Origin: Methanobrevibacter sp.
Lineage (GTDB): Archaea > Methanobacteriota > Methanobacteria > Methanobacteriales > Methanobacteriaceae
Assembly: GCF_017409525.1 (NCBI RefSeq)
Contig: NZ_JAFQSO010000002.1
Coordinates: 1 to 64,000 of the forward strand
DNA: 64,000 bases
Direction: 5' to 3'
Below the pieces are notes generated by a model that saw only the letters and a list, made by a program, of their open reading frames with translations, was not told where the DNA came from and searched no databases. Shown here one piece after another: positions 1 through 9,196 of this stretch (positions are counted from its first letter, which is position 1; each line of letters starts with the position of its first letter). The position numbers and the translations under genes were made by a program.

Positions 1-2497
1 ATCCAGTGGTAATTATAATAGGGATACTGGTGTTTGGACTATTGGCAACTTAAATAAGGGGGCAAGCGTCAGTTTAGATATTACCTGTAGAGTTAATGCA
101 ACCGGTTTGATTGAAAATGAGGTATCTGTTTCAGGAAATGAATACGACTATGATGAAACAAATAATTTTGACTCTAAAAGCATAATGGTTAAGCCGGCAA
201 GCGATTTAGCAATCTCAAAGTTAGTCGATAAAAGCATTGTGAATTACTTGGATGTAGTTAAGTGGACTCTAATTGTTACTAATAATGGTCCTGATGCTGC
301 TACTGGTGTTAAGGTTTATGATGCTTTGCCTAGGGGTTTTGTTTATTTGAATTCCACTATGCCTTTGGTTAATAATGAGATTGAAATTGGTAATCTGGCT
401 GTTGGAAGAACAGTAACTGTGGATATTTATACTAAGGTCAATATCACTGGTAGCTTTGTTAATGTTGCTAGTGTCAGTGGTAATGAGTTTGATCAGGATT
501 TATCCAATAACAAAGCCAATGCATCAATTCTTGTTAAGCCCGCAACTGATTTGGTAGTCAGTAAAGTAGTTAATCAATCCAAGCCTAACTTCGGTGATTT
601 GGTAAAATGGGCTATTTCAGTTTTCAACAGGGGTCCTGATTCTGCAAATGGTGTTGTAGTAAACGATTTGCTTCCAAAATCATTGATTTGGATTAGCGAT
701 AATTCATTAGATAAATATGATGCCGCCACTGGAATCTGGAATGTTGGAACTATAAATAAAGGGGAAACAAAAACCTTAGAGATAATTACCAAAGTCAATG
801 CAACTGGTCTATTTACAAATAATGTTTCTGTTTCAGGCAATGAATTTGATTACAACATGTCAAATAATCAGGATAATGAAACAATCAACGTTTCAAAAGC
901 ATCTGATCTATCTGTTGTCAAATTCGTCAATTCTACTTCAGTAGAGTACCTCCAACTAGTGAAATGGACAGTAATTGCATATAATAATGGACCGGATAAG
1001 GCCACTGAAGTCATAGTCGATGATATCTTGCCGGATGGTTTAATTTTACTTAACTATACTGCAACAAAAGGAGTTTATGACAATGGAATGTGGTCGGTAT
1101 GCTGCATTGAAAATGGGGATAGTCAATCATTGGAATTAATATGCCAAGTAAACAAGACAGGAACATTGACAAACATTGTTGGAATCACCGGAAAGGAATA
1201 CGATCCGGATTTATCAAATAATGCCGACAATGCATCTGTTTTTGTACCTACTTCATGTGACCTTGCAATTGCTAAAACAGTTGATAATTCATTCCCTGAT
1301 TTTGGAGATATTGTCGAGTGGCATATTGTAGTCACTAATAATGGTCCTGATGACGCATTTGATGTTACTGTAGTTGACAGGATGCCTGATGGTTTGGAAC
1401 TGATAGAGTCCATTGTCAGTGCTGGAAGTTTTGGTGAGAATATCTGGTATATTCCTAATTTGGAAAATGGCGCCAGCGAATATCTCACTCTACGTTGCCT
1501 GGTTAAGACATTGAATGATGTTGAAAACATTGCAGAGGTAATCCCATCTCAATACGATTGGAACAAATCAAATAATAGGGATGATGCATCAATTACCATA
1601 AATCCTGTTGCCGATTTGGGCATAATAAAATTCATTGATGAGCCTCAAGCAAATTATTTGGATTTGGTTAAATGGACATTGATGGTTTTCAATTATGGGC
1701 CAAATGATGCAACAAATGTCTTTGCAAGAGATGTCATTCCTGATGGTTTAACTGTTGTTAGCGTAACTGGAGATGGAGAATATTTCGATTCAATATGGGA
1801 AATCGGCAATCTAAAAAACGGTGAATCCAGAAGATTGGATATTGTATGCAAAATCACCTCAACCGGTAAGTTCACCAATGTCGCTGAAGTCTGGGGTGAT
1901 GAGACTGACCCTGATTTGTATAATAATGACTGTGAGGAATACCTTTTTGTACCTCCGGCAAGTGATTTGTCCATTACAAAAACAGTTTCCAAATATACGT
2001 ATTCAGTAGGGAATATGGTTAGATATTCAATAAAGTTATCCAATAACGGTCCGGATGTGGCTGAAAATATTGAAGTCAATGAAATTATGGATGATTCCTT
2101 AATGATGCAATCATTTAAGGTTAGTGCTGGCAATTTCAATAAATTGAATGATGTTTGGTCATTGGATTTATTGGATGTAGGCGAATCAGCATTCCTAAAA
2201 ATTAATGCAATAGCTAAAAAATCAGGTTCTGCTAGAAATAATGTTTCCGTTACTAGTGATAATTATGACCCTGATTTGAGCAACAACGATGATACTGTTT
2301 TGGTAAACATCATCAATGATTCACATAAGCATAATTATCCTAAAAACAATAAGACAATTGAAAATGATCCATTAGGGAAGTTTTCTTCTATTATTTTAGA
2401 AAACTACAGGTCAGGCAATCCATTTGCCGTGGTTCTGATTTTAATTGTGCTTTTGATGGGTACATTTTGTACTAGCGATATCTTAAAGAAAAGATGA
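1..2497 (+). CDS. DUF11-repeat adhesin-like surface protein, 5'-truncated by window start
   Basis: The reading frame is open to the first base, so the TTG at 107 is not the true start and the gene begins outside the window. The visible part holds six full copies of a repeat of about 117 residues, starting near nt 200, 545, 902, 1256, 1610 and 1960, plus part of an earlier one. Each copy carries a VKW segment, a NNGPD-like turn, an LPDGL-like segment, an N-x-G-E and a DLSNN-like end, which is the DUF11 (isopeptide/adhesin-type) pattern. A hydrophobic stretch (FAVVLILIVLLMG) followed by KKR at the C terminus is a membrane anchor with a cytoplasmic stop. I infer an extracellular stalk at the cell wall, as in the large adhesin-like families of gut Methanobrevibacter. 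The ligand is unknown. Confidence 0.85.
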   Translation, partial: SSGNYNRDTGVWTIGNLNKGASVSLDITCRVNATGLIENEVSVSGNEYDYDETNNFDSKSIMVKPASDLAISKLVDKSIVNYLDVVKWTLIVTNNGPDAATGVKVYDALPRGFVYLNSTMPLVNNEIEIGNLAVGRTVTVDIYTKVNITGSFVNVASVSGNEFDQDLSNNKANASILVKPATDLVVSKVVNQSKPNFGDLVKWAISVFNRGPDSANGVVVNDLLPKSLIWISDNSLDKYDAATGIWNVGTINKGETKTLEIITKVNATGLFTNNVSVSGNEFDYNMSNNQDNETINVSKASDLSVVKFVNSTSVEYLQLVKWTVIAYNNGPDKATEVIVDDILPDGLILLNYTATKGVYDNGMWSVCCIENGDSQSLELICQVNKTGTLTNIVGITGKEYDPDLSNNADNASVFVPTSCDLAIAKTVDNSFPDFGDIVEWHIVVTNNGPDDAFDVTVVDRMPDGLELIESIVSAGSFGENIWYIPNLENGASEYLTLRCLVKTLNDVENIAEVIPSQYDWNKSNNRDDASITINPVADLGIIKFIDEPQANYLDLVKWTLMVFNYGPNDATNVFARDVIPDGLTVVSVTGDGEYFDSIWEIGNLKNGESRRLDIVCKITSTGKFTNVAEVWGDETDPDLYNNDCEEYLFVPPASDLSITKTVSKYTYSVGNMVRYSIKLSNNGPDVAENIEVNEIMDDSLMMQSFKVSAGNFNKLNDVWSLDLLDVGESAFLKINAIAKKSGSARNNVSVTSDNYDPDLSNNDDTVLVNIINDSHKHNYPKNNKTIENDPLGKFSSIILENYRSGNPFAVVLILIVLLMGTFCTSDILKKR

Positions 2498-2502
2498 TTT
2501 AA

Positions 2503-2535
2503 AGTAGCTTTTAAGCTACTATTTTTTATTTTTTT
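2503..2535 (+). terminator. Hairpin and T-rich terminator after the DUF11 gene
   Basis: AGTAGCTT at 2503-2510 pairs with AAGCTACT at 2513-2520, and a T-rich run follows. It lies 6 nt after the stop codon. Confidence 0.55.
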
Positions 2536-2763
2536 AAAACAGTTTTTTCAAATTTTGTAACTATCAAAATTATTAATTTCACGACAAATTATTTTTATAG
2601 TTGTGTCTATAACTTGCCAAATAAAGCCCCATTTTTACAATTTAATCAATACCTTTAAATAAAAGTTCTGATAAATGTATTAGTAGATATTGATGTATTC
2701 ATGATTTTTTTTAAAATTTGAAGCATAAATCAATATTCTTAATTAATTAAATGAGGTGTAATT

Positions 2764-3198
2764 ATGTCTGACGAAGAAATGATTGAAACTTCTGAAGAAT
2801 ATCTTGATGAAGACGAAGAAAAATTACCTTTCGCTAAAGCTGAAGTTGTACGTTTAATGAAAGAAAATCTTGATGATGACAAGATGATTAGGGAAAGAGT
2901 AAAAGTAGAAATGAATAAGTTCTTAGGCGATGTCTTAAAAAACGTATGTAAACAATTAAACGATTATCCATACACCACAATCGAATATGAAATGCTTAAA
3001 GAATCTACTTACCCATACACCAACATCGAAAGAATCAATCAAGAAAAAGAAAGAATATTATTACACTTAGAAGCTATCAAAGCAGATTGTAACGCTTTAG
3101 CTATGGATGTTCAAAAAACTTTAAAATTAAAAGATGTTGTTGAAGAGGATTCATTTGCCAGTTTTTCAGCAAATGATGATGAAGAGGAAGAAGAATAA
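2764..3198 (+). CDS. Acidic histone-fold-like protein with C-terminal coiled coil
   Basis: 144 residues. Residues 1-20 are very acidic. Residues 21-65 begin [13 protein letters not shown] and continue with two amphipathic helices. Spacing and hydrophobic pattern resemble an archaeal histone fold (compare the LPIAPVGRIIK start and the following long helix of HMf histones). Residues 88-125 look like a single long helix with heptad character, and the tail is DDEEEEE. A clear ribosome site (GAGGTG, 2753-2758) precedes the ATG, and a TATA-like TTTAAATA lies near 2654. Unlike HMf histones it is strongly acidic overall, so it may act as a histone variant, bridging protein or histone chaperone rather than wrap DNA. 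The histone relationship is my reading of the pattern, not a search result. No operon partner is visible. Confidence 0.6.
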   Translation: MSDEEMIETSEEYLDEDEEKLPFAKAEVVRLMKENLDDDKMIRERVKVEMNKFLGDVLKNVCKQLNDYPYTTIEYEMLKESTYPYTNIERINQEKERILLHLEAIKADCNALAMDVQKTLKLKDVVEEDSFASFSANDDEEEEE

Positions 3199-3206
3199 TT
3201 CTCTTC

Positions 3207-3788
3207 CTAACCATCTTCAATATGGCTAAAACCTGTTTTTAATTCACGCAATTCCTCTTCGGGAATTTCTAAAATTTTCACACTATCACTTACGATATTG
3301 CTTTGTCCGAATGGATCTTGGATAATTAATGTAGCGGTGCCATTTCCTTTTTTTAGTTCTTGAATCTGATTGAGGGTGTTTTTCGCATTTTTTTGAGATT
3401 CGTCATCTTCAAACAATTTCAATGCCTTTTTCACGGCATCTTCGAAGCGATTGAGTATTCCTTCAACATTAGTAACATATCCCTCTGACTTTGGACCAGG
3501 CTCTACTTTAATTCCAATTTCAGGTATTGAAACGGTAGCTGATTGTGACCTTACAACACGCACTGTCAATGTGTTTTTGTTTATTTCAAGCACATATTTT
3601 GCAGGGTCGTTCTGTTCAAGTGCAATGATGTCGCTGTGTTTGAATCCGCATGATGGGCATTGGATGGTTGTTTCCAAAACCTTTCCAAAATGAGGTATTT
3701 CAAGCTCTTTCATAATCGATTTGGCTTTGCCTTCAACAGAACATGCAGGACATTTTATAATCATTTCAGTTAATTGGTCTTCATTCAT
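3207..3788 (-). CDS. ZPR1-type zinc finger protein
   Basis: 193 residues with a Cys4 zinc finger formed by CPAC (Cys13, Cys16) and CPSC (Cys44, Cys47), followed by a beta-rich domain with an EPGPKSEGYVTNVEGIL segment. This is the single-unit archaeal ZPR1 arrangement; the eukaryotic protein has two units. Eukaryotic ZPR1 binds elongation factor eEF1A and assists its folding. The archaeal role is unproven but may be similar. The gene overlaps the start-side neighbour, 2-phosphoglycerate kinase, by 8 nt, so the two are probably translationally coupled. The functional link between them is unclear. Confidence 0.85.
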   Translation of the reverse strand: MNEDQLTEMIIKCPACSVEGKAKSIMKELEIPHFGKVLETTIQCPSCGFKHSDIIALEQNDPAKYVLEINKNTLTVRVVRSQSATVSIPEIGIKVEPGPKSEGYVTNVEGILNRFEDAVKKALKLFEDDESQKNAKNTLNQIQELKKGNGTATLIIQDPFGQSNIVSDSVKILEIPEEELRELKTGFSHIEDG

Positions 3789-4725
3789 TTAAAACATATC
3801 CTCTTTCGGTTAATTCATTTATGATATTATCTAATTTTTCCTGGTTGGAAGCGCAGATGGTTGTCTTCCTGTATTCGGATAAGTTATATAACTCATTTAA
3901 GTATTCTTTTTTATTTTTATCCTCATTAATATTTTTAATAAACTTTTCGGCAGCAGAAACATCAGATACATTGATATTTCTAATCAGCGGTTCCTTAAAC
4001 CCTTTAATGTTGTAGACGATTTTTTCTATACTTCCATTATTCTGGTTGATGATGATGTCAATTACATCGGCCAATTCATCAACGCTGTTGGTCAAGTTTA
4101 TTGTTGCGCAGGATTTATTGATTATTGCCAGGATTTTATCGAGAGTCTTATCGATAGTTTCAGTATTGATGATGTTCACGTCATTTGCACGGGCCTGCTT
4201 TAAGAGATGGTCATGGATAATTCTATTTTCTCTAAAGAAATCCAATTGTTTTCCACCCCTATGTATTTGAACTGCCCTTTTCACGAACCTCTCCTTATGG
4301 GAATCTTCATCGGAACTCAATACAAAGAAATAGATGTTTGCATATTCTTTGAATTGTTCAATATTGATCAATCCCGGAACCAAATGGACTCCTTCAATGA
4401 TTATATCATCATAATCGGTAATTGCCCTTTGGATAACTTTTTCTAAAGCAGGAATAACAGATGCAGCATGCTCATCGAATCCTGCTGAAACTAACTCATT
4501 ATAGCTTTCATAGCGATTTTTGTTTCTTAAATGTTTATATGCATCATAAGATGAGCTGTGAAGTGCGGGAGCATACTCTTTTCCTATGATTCCTCTGACA
4601 ACCGCTCTGATGAAGTCACTTTCAATCAAATGCTTTATGTTCAATGTTTTAGCTAGTTCGGCAGCGATTGTTGATTTTCCAATTCCTGATGCGCTCCCGA
4701 TTAGTATAACATAAGGTTTTCTCAT
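3781..4725 (-). CDS. pgk2: 2-phosphoglycerate kinase (cyclic 2,3-diphosphoglycerate pathway)
   Basis: 314 residues, close to the length of the known methanogen enzyme. It phosphorylates 2-phosphoglycerate to 2,3-bisphosphoglycerate, the precursor of cyclic 2,3-diphosphoglycerate, a compatible solute of Methanobacteriales. A Walker A loop GSASGIGKS occupies residues 10-18, and the family segment ESDFIRAVVRGII follows. A later acidic beta strand (DDIIIEGVHLVPG) fits Walker B. The C-terminal 100 residues are variable. It is the first gene of a two-gene leftward unit with ZPR1. The 200-bp upstream gap is AT-rich and shared with the divergent DUF1611 gene. Confidence 0.85.
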   Translation of the reverse strand: MRKPYVILIGSASGIGKSTIAAELAKTLNIKHLIESDFIRAVVRGIIGKEYAPALHSSSYDAYKHLRNKNRYESYNELVSAGFDEHAASVIPALEKVIQRAITDYDDIIIEGVHLVPGLINIEQFKEYANIYFFVLSSDEDSHKERFVKRAVQIHRGGKQLDFFRENRIIHDHLLKQARANDVNIINTETIDKTLDKILAIINKSCATINLTNSVDELADVIDIIINQNNGSIEKIVYNIKGFKEPLIRNINVSDVSAAEKFIKNINEDKNKKEYLNELYNLSEYRKTTICASNQEKLDNIINELTERGYVLNE

Positions 4726-4930
4726 GTTAATTTCTCCTATTTAATTGAATTTTCACAAATATTTTTATAATTATATATTGAATAATATAACATAAAACAT
4801 TATACTTTATTAATGTGAAAATCAATAGTTAATTATATATCATTTTTTGAAATAATTTTTTGAAAAATTAGGATAATGAAATTACATGGTTAGTTATAAG
4901 TTATAAATTATAGGATTAGGGGTGAAGTTA

Positions 4931-5983
4931 TTGTATTCAATTAAATCAGTTAAAGAAATTCAGGATTTAAATCCATTCATTGTTGTCGGTTGTGGCGGAG
5001 GTGGAGAAAAGTTCTCCAACCTTGATGGTGTTGAAACAGTAGGTTTCATTGATGATGATGAAAGAAAGCAAGGAAAACAGTTTTGCAATCATGTTGTTTC
5101 CGGTAGCTTGAAGAAATGTTTAGAGGGAGCTCCAGATGCAAAATCACTTGTAATAATGTTGCCTATTGGTGCTGAAGGTTCTGCATTAAAATATGCAGTT
5201 CAAGCCATTGACGCTGGTTTAAATGTTGTTACATCTTTTAGGTCTTTATCCCTTGAAGATAACTTGTCATTAAAGAAATTTGCCGATTCAAAAAATCTTG
5301 TAATTAAAGACATCGGCCCAAGATTAGATGTTGTTGAACAAATAGCTGGAGTTGCCCCTGAAAAATCATGTGAAGTTTTACCGAAAATATCCTATAATCC
5401 TAAAGCTCCAGTAATTTTTGTTGGAGGCACTTCTCAAGAGTGCGGTAAGAGGACTACTACAAAAATGCTTGGTGTGGCTAGTAGTCAGAGAGGTTTGACT
5501 CCTGCAATCATATCAACTGATGAAATGGGTTTGGAAGAACCTACTGATTTTAATTTCAGAGCAGGAAGCTTGTCTGCTATGGATGTTCCTGCAGCAGTAT
5601 TGTCTGCAATCAAATATGTTGAAGAAACCAAACATCCAGATATTATTTTTATTGAAGGTCAATCTAGCTTAACTGAAAATGGCAATCCTCATCCAAGGGG
5701 TTTATCTGCAGCAATTTTAATTGGTGCCGCTCCGGATGCTGTTATTGTTGGACACAGGCCAAATCATCCTTATAGGGAGCCTAGAGGTATTGTGGAAGAA
5801 ATCAAAGCTATTGAAGCTGTAGAACCAACTAAAGTTGTTGGTTTATCTATCAACTTTAAAAATGCCAGCTTGGATTTATGTCCTGAATACTTCGAGTCCA
5901 AGTTTAATTTGCCGGCTGAAGATGTTTACAATAACGGTGCTGATAAGTTATTAGATGCAATTCTTGAATATTTAGAGGGGTAA
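4931..5983 (+). CDS. DUF1611 family protein (Rossmann plus P-loop domain)
   Basis: About 350 residues. The N-terminal half carries a glycine-rich nucleotide loop (GCGGGGEKF). The C-terminal half carries a P-loop-like [11 protein letters not shown] and an FIEGQSSL strand, the two-part layout of DUF1611 (COG3367). I chose TTG at 4931 because GGGGTGA (4918-4924) sits 6 nt upstream; a GTG at 4922 lies inside that ribosome site. In some bacteria a DUF1611 member (DgcN) acts in D-glutamate catabolism as an N-acyltransferase; whether that applies here is unknown. It ends 5 nt before sepF, whose ribosome site lies in its last codons, so the two are co-expressed. Confidence 0.8.
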   Translation: MYSIKSVKEIQDLNPFIVVGCGGGGEKFSNLDGVETVGFIDDDERKQGKQFCNHVVSGSLKKCLEGAPDAKSLVIMLPIGAEGSALKYAVQAIDAGLNVVTSFRSLSLEDNLSLKKFADSKNLVIKDIGPRLDVVEQIAGVAPEKSCEVLPKISYNPKAPVIFVGGTSQECGKRTTTKMLGVASSQRGLTPAIISTDEMGLEEPTDFNFRAGSLSAMDVPAAVLSAIKYVEETKHPDIIFIEGQSSLTENGNPHPRGLSAAILIGAAPDAVIVGHRPNHPYREPRGIVEEIKAIEAVEPTKVVGLSINFKNASLDLCPEYFESKFNLPAEDVYNNGADKLLDAILEYLEG

Positions 5984-5988
5984 TTGAA

Positions 5989-6519
5989 ATGAGTTTTATG
6001 GATAATTTAAAAAGAAGTTTAGGTTTTGAAGAAAATGAAACTGGCGATAATAAGGAAAGCGCTCTTTCCAATATATCTAACATGTTAAATAATCTGACAA
6101 ATTCTTCAAATAAAAATGATGGACATCAAAAGCATAATAATAAACAATACGGGCAAAATTCAAGACCTACACCAAATCCCGCTCCTACTCCAACCCCGGT
6201 TTATGATGAGTATGAGGGGTATGATGAGTATGAGGTAATTATTCCGGATCAATCATTTTATGAAATTGTTCTAATTAGACCGAAAACTATTGATGATATC
6301 AATTACGTTATAGATCAAGTAATTGAAGAGAAAAATCCTGTTATTTTAGATTTATCCTTTTTGGAAAGAGAAAGTGCTGCTAACTTTAAACTAGCTGGAG
6401 AAAAAATTAAACAGATGAGAGAAAGATTCGGCGCTCAGGCATTATTGCTTGCAAGAACTGAGGATAAGGATTTGCTTATTGTCTCTCCTAAAAAGGTAAG
6501 AGTAATTAACAAGGGATAA
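5989..6519 (+). CDS. sepF: SepF, FtsZ membrane anchor for cell division
   Basis: 176 residues. Residues 1-13 (MSFMDNLKRSLGF) form the short amphipathic membrane-binding helix. Residues 14-75 are a Ser/Asn/Pro-rich linker including PNPAPTPTP. Residues 76-174 form the SepF core with EIVLIRPKTIDDINYVID, PVILDLSFLE and FGAQALLLA. Archaeal SepF dimerises, binds the FtsZ C terminus and tethers the ring to the membrane; this has been shown in Methanobrevibacter smithii. It directly follows the DUF1611 gene and is probably translated from the same message. No other division gene is nearby. Confidence 0.93.
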   Translation: MSFMDNLKRSLGFEENETGDNKESALSNISNMLNNLTNSSNKNDGHQKHNNKQYGQNSRPTPNPAPTPTPVYDEYEGYDEYEVIIPDQSFYEIVLIRPKTIDDINYVIDQVIEEKNPVILDLSFLERESAANFKLAGEKIKQMRERFGAQALLLARTEDKDLLIVSPKKVRVINKG

Positions 6520-6537
6520 GTAGATTAATTTCTACTT
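6518..6537. terminator. Hairpin between convergent sepF and permease genes
   Basis: AAGTAGA (6518-6524) and TCTACTT (6531-6537) form a 7-bp stem with a 6-nt loop. T-rich sequence follows on the plus strand. It overlaps the end of the leftward permease gene and could stop transcription both ways. Confidence 0.5.
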
Positions 6538-7442
6538 GTTACTTTTTTTAAAAATTTCAAATATCTTATTAAGATATATGTCACGATTATAATAGCTATT
6601 GCTATTTCTATTTTTAATATTGGGCTTAATATGGTGGCATATCCTATTTTGCTTACCACTCCTTTTGTTGCAATGGCGCTTATTACGAATGGGAATGTAA
6701 ATGCCGCAAAACTGGGGAAGAAATCTAAATTTCTATATTCTATGAGCTTAAATAGGGCGAATATGTAGAAAATACATGCAAAGAAGTATAGGATTATTAT
6801 AAACTCATTGGAAATGTTTTGCGCTGAATTTAGATATCCTACTATTAATATGCTTAAAAGTGCCGTAAAGATACAGATTAATGGTTTATTAGCATCAGGG
6901 ATATTGGGATATTTCAAATATCTATAGATTACAAGGGGCAGGGTGATTATCATTGCTATGAATCCGACAATGAAAAATAAGAATCCGATTTCTTCCACTC
7001 CATGCACATTGGATGTAATCGCACACATTGTAATTCCGACAAACACTATCCAGTATGTGGGATAGACATCGGAAATATTGAAATTGTGTGCAATAAAATG
7101 GTAGGAAAAGTAAAACATCAGTAGAATGTGTAAAGCTATTCCACATATCCATAGTGCATATGCCAAAGTCGAGTCAAATTGGATGACATATGTAGATAGA
7201 ATCATCAAACTCATGGAAAATGTTCCGGAACTGCTTACAATTACCGGATTTTTAAAGTCCTCTTCAATGTTTTTCGGATAAGAAAAGATTTTTATAATTA
7301 TTAAAATTAGGAGTATTGTCCCAATGCCTCCAAACAGGTACCTTAAATACGGATGGAGGTCTTGTGTTAAATTTCCAAGGGACAACAATGCAAGAATCAA
7401 TCCGCAAATGGGTATTGGGATATTTTTAATCAAATTCATCAT
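6525..7442 (-). CDS. TDT/SLAC1-type permease (TehA-like)
   Basis: 305 residues and almost wholly hydrophobic, with about ten membrane segments, beginning with an IPIPICGLILALLSLGNL-type first helix. Short basic loops (YRYLKYP) separate the helices. The layout matches the tellurite-resistance/dicarboxylate transporter family, whose members move anions such as malate, sulfite or chloride. The substrate cannot be told from sequence. It follows the TatD-like gene by 18 nt on the same strand. It could also be a related uncharacterised ten-helix protein. Confidence 0.75.
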   Translation of the reverse strand: MMNLIKNIPIPICGLILALLSLGNLTQDLHPYLRYLFGGIGTILLILIIIKIFSYPKNIEEDFKNPVIVSSSGTFSMSLMILSTYVIQFDSTLAYALWICGIALHILLMFYFSYHFIAHNFNISDVYPTYWIVFVGITMCAITSNVHGVEEIGFLFFIVGFIAMIITLPLVIYRYLKYPNIPDANKPLICIFTALLSILIVGYLNSAQNISNEFIIILYFFACIFYIFALFKLIEYRNLDFFPSFAAFTFPFVISAIATKGVVSKIGYATILSPILKIEIAIAIIIVTYILIRYLKFLKKVTSRN

Positions 7443-7460
7443 GTGCTCCTAATGGGGTTT

Positions 7461-8216
7461 TTAGATTCCGAAGTATTCCTGAGCATTCCTATGGGAAATT
7501 TTTTCAATTTCCTTTTTTTCAAATCCTAATCGTGTTAATTCACGGATAGTCTTTGCAACAGAAAGGGGATCTGACGGTTTGTTACTGATGTCACTATTTA
7601 ATAGAAATCTGTCAAAACCATATTCTTCTAAAATAGCTATCGCATCCTCTTTTTCCATTTTTTGGGGCTGAACAGTTAACCCCAACATGCAATCACTATT
7701 TATGGCCTCGCTTATAACGTTTGGATTGATATGGTCAATAACTGCTTGTTTTTCATCTAAATGTTGGGGAACAATATCTAAAATTTCTTTTAGGACTTTT
7801 TCTTTATTTTTTCTTGGGGTGTGAATAATCACTTTTGAATTGGTCTCGTCTGCAATGTCTAGCTGTTTTTTAAAGATTGATATTTCACTTTCAGTTAGGT
7901 CTTCAAGACCAATTTCTCCAATCGCTACAATGGAGTCATTTTCAATCCATTTGTATAGATTTTCATATATTGGTTCAGGGTTATCGATTGTGTTTGCAGG
8001 ATGTATTCCCAATGCTACTTTCAAATCAAGGCCATATTCGGATGCCCTTTTTGTATCATAATTTAAAATTCTATTCAGATGATTTAAAAGCACGCTTTCA
8101 TTGTCGATTTTATATGGATAAAAACTACAAGTTATGGCTGTATCAATTCCTGCTAAATACATTTTTTCAAAATCTTCACTGCTTCTTGAGTCGGCATGCA
8201 TGTGGGTATCAATCAT
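7461..8216 (-). CDS. TatD-like metal-dependent hydrolase
   Basis: 251 residues. The start MIDTHMHAD gives the H-x-H metal pair (His5, His7). Further metal-ligand positions of a TIM-barrel amidohydrolase appear as GIHP, IGEIGLE, IIHTPR, IDH and the final SDIS segment. The family (COG1099/TatD-related) includes 3'-5' nucleases, but the archaeal members are mostly uncharacterised. It is the leading gene of a leftward pair with the TDT-type permease. The 187-bp gap on its start side also serves the divergent DUF1724 regulator. Confidence 0.85.
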   Translation of the reverse strand: MIDTHMHADSRSSEDFEKMYLAGIDTAITCSFYPYKIDNESVLLNHLNRILNYDTKRASEYGLDLKVALGIHPANTIDNPEPIYENLYKWIENDSIVAIGEIGLEDLTESEISIFKKQLDIADETNSKVIIHTPRKNKEKVLKEILDIVPQHLDEKQAVIDHINPNVISEAINSDCMLGLTVQPQKMEKEDAIAILEEYGFDRFLLNSDISNKPSDPLSVAKTIRELTRLGFEKKEIEKISHRNAQEYFGI

Positions 8217-8403
8217 TTAATCACGTCTGTAAAATTTATCTAAGTTCATTTTTGTTAGTTATATTTTAAATAAATATTTAATAATTATAATCTTTTTTAA
8301 ATCTTTTGGAAGTGTTATTTGGTGTAGTTGTTCACTTTAATAGATTTTATATTTTTTAGTAATAAAAATATCACTATAAGTAATACTACATAGGTGGTTT
8401 AAA

Positions 8404-9180
8404 ATGTTTGAAAATCAAGAAAGTCTGAAAAATTTTGAATCTATTTTTGAGGATGTAAAATTTGTATCAAATTCGTTTGTAAGGCTTAAAATATTGGCTG
8501 CCTTATTTATCATACCTCAAAATATGAAAGCATTGACAGAAAGTACAAATTTAAGTTATAGCTCAATTTCAAGCAATATGCATGAATTAGAGCTTAAAGG
8601 TTTTGTATATCGTGAACAAAATAAATATTTCTTATCCAATTCTGCAAAAGTTAGAATTGAGGACATGATAGAATTTAAAAGAATTATAGATTTATTAAAT
8701 GATTTTTTTAATATTTTAGATAGTCATGTTGTTGACATGATTCCAAATGAATCTGTAGCTGAACTGTATTTGCTTGGAAAAGCAAATTTGATTGAATCCA
8801 GTGGAATCGATGCATACAAAACATATAATTTCATTAATAAATGTTTGGCAATGGCGGATGATGTAAAATGCGTATTGCCCTTTTATTACAAACCTTTTTT
8901 TGATAGTTTAGAAAGTTTGGTTTCTCAAAATAAAGAAGTTGAATTGTTTGTTCCTGAAGCTATATTGGAGAGATTTGATGAAAGCTTTAAAGTTAAAAAT
9001 ATTTCCTTTTTTAAAGAGGATAATATCTTTTTGTTAATCGTCACAAATCAGGTCATGATTTTAGGTTTATTTATGGATAATGGTTATTTCGACCAAAACA
9101 GATTGTTGGCTTCTAAAAATGATGATTCGATAAAATGGGCAAATAACCTATTTGAAAATTTTAAAAAGTTAAATAAATGA
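8404..9180 (+). CDS. HTH transcriptional regulator, DUF1724 (FilR1-middle) type
   Basis: 258 residues. Residues 20-80 form a winged helix: FVRLKILAALF, ALTESTNLSYSSISSNMHELELKGFV, then a VYREQNKYFLS wing. The C-terminal 150 residues match the sensor-like DUF1724 domain shared with methanogenesis regulators of the FilR1 type. Its ligand and targets are unknown. AGGTGG (8392-8397) precedes the ATG, and an AT-rich TATA candidate TTTTATATTT lies near 8345. It is monocistronic and divergent from the TatD-like gene, so it may control that unit or itself. Confidence 0.8.
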   Translation: MFENQESLKNFESIFEDVKFVSNSFVRLKILAALFIIPQNMKALTESTNLSYSSISSNMHELELKGFVYREQNKYFLSNSAKVRIEDMIEFKRIIDLLNDFFNILDSHVVDMIPNESVAELYLLGKANLIESSGIDAYKTYNFINKCLAMADDVKCVLPFYYKPFFDSLESLVSQNKEVELFVPEAILERFDESFKVKNISFFKEDNIFLLIVTNQVMILGLFMDNGYFDQNRLLASKNDDSIKWANNLFENFKKLNK

Positions 9181-9196
9181 GTTTCAAACTCATTTA
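9174..9196. terminator. Bidirectional hairpin between DUF1724 regulator and glyS
   Basis: TAAATGAG (9174-9181) pairs with CTCATTTA (9189-9196) around a 7-nt loop, between the ends of two convergent genes. Confidence 0.55.

Noticed and set aside
574-2139. Long minus-strand open frames inside the DUF11 gene
   Set aside because: They are shadows of the repeated coding frame on the other strand, with Ser/Thr-rich mirror sequence and no ribosome sites.
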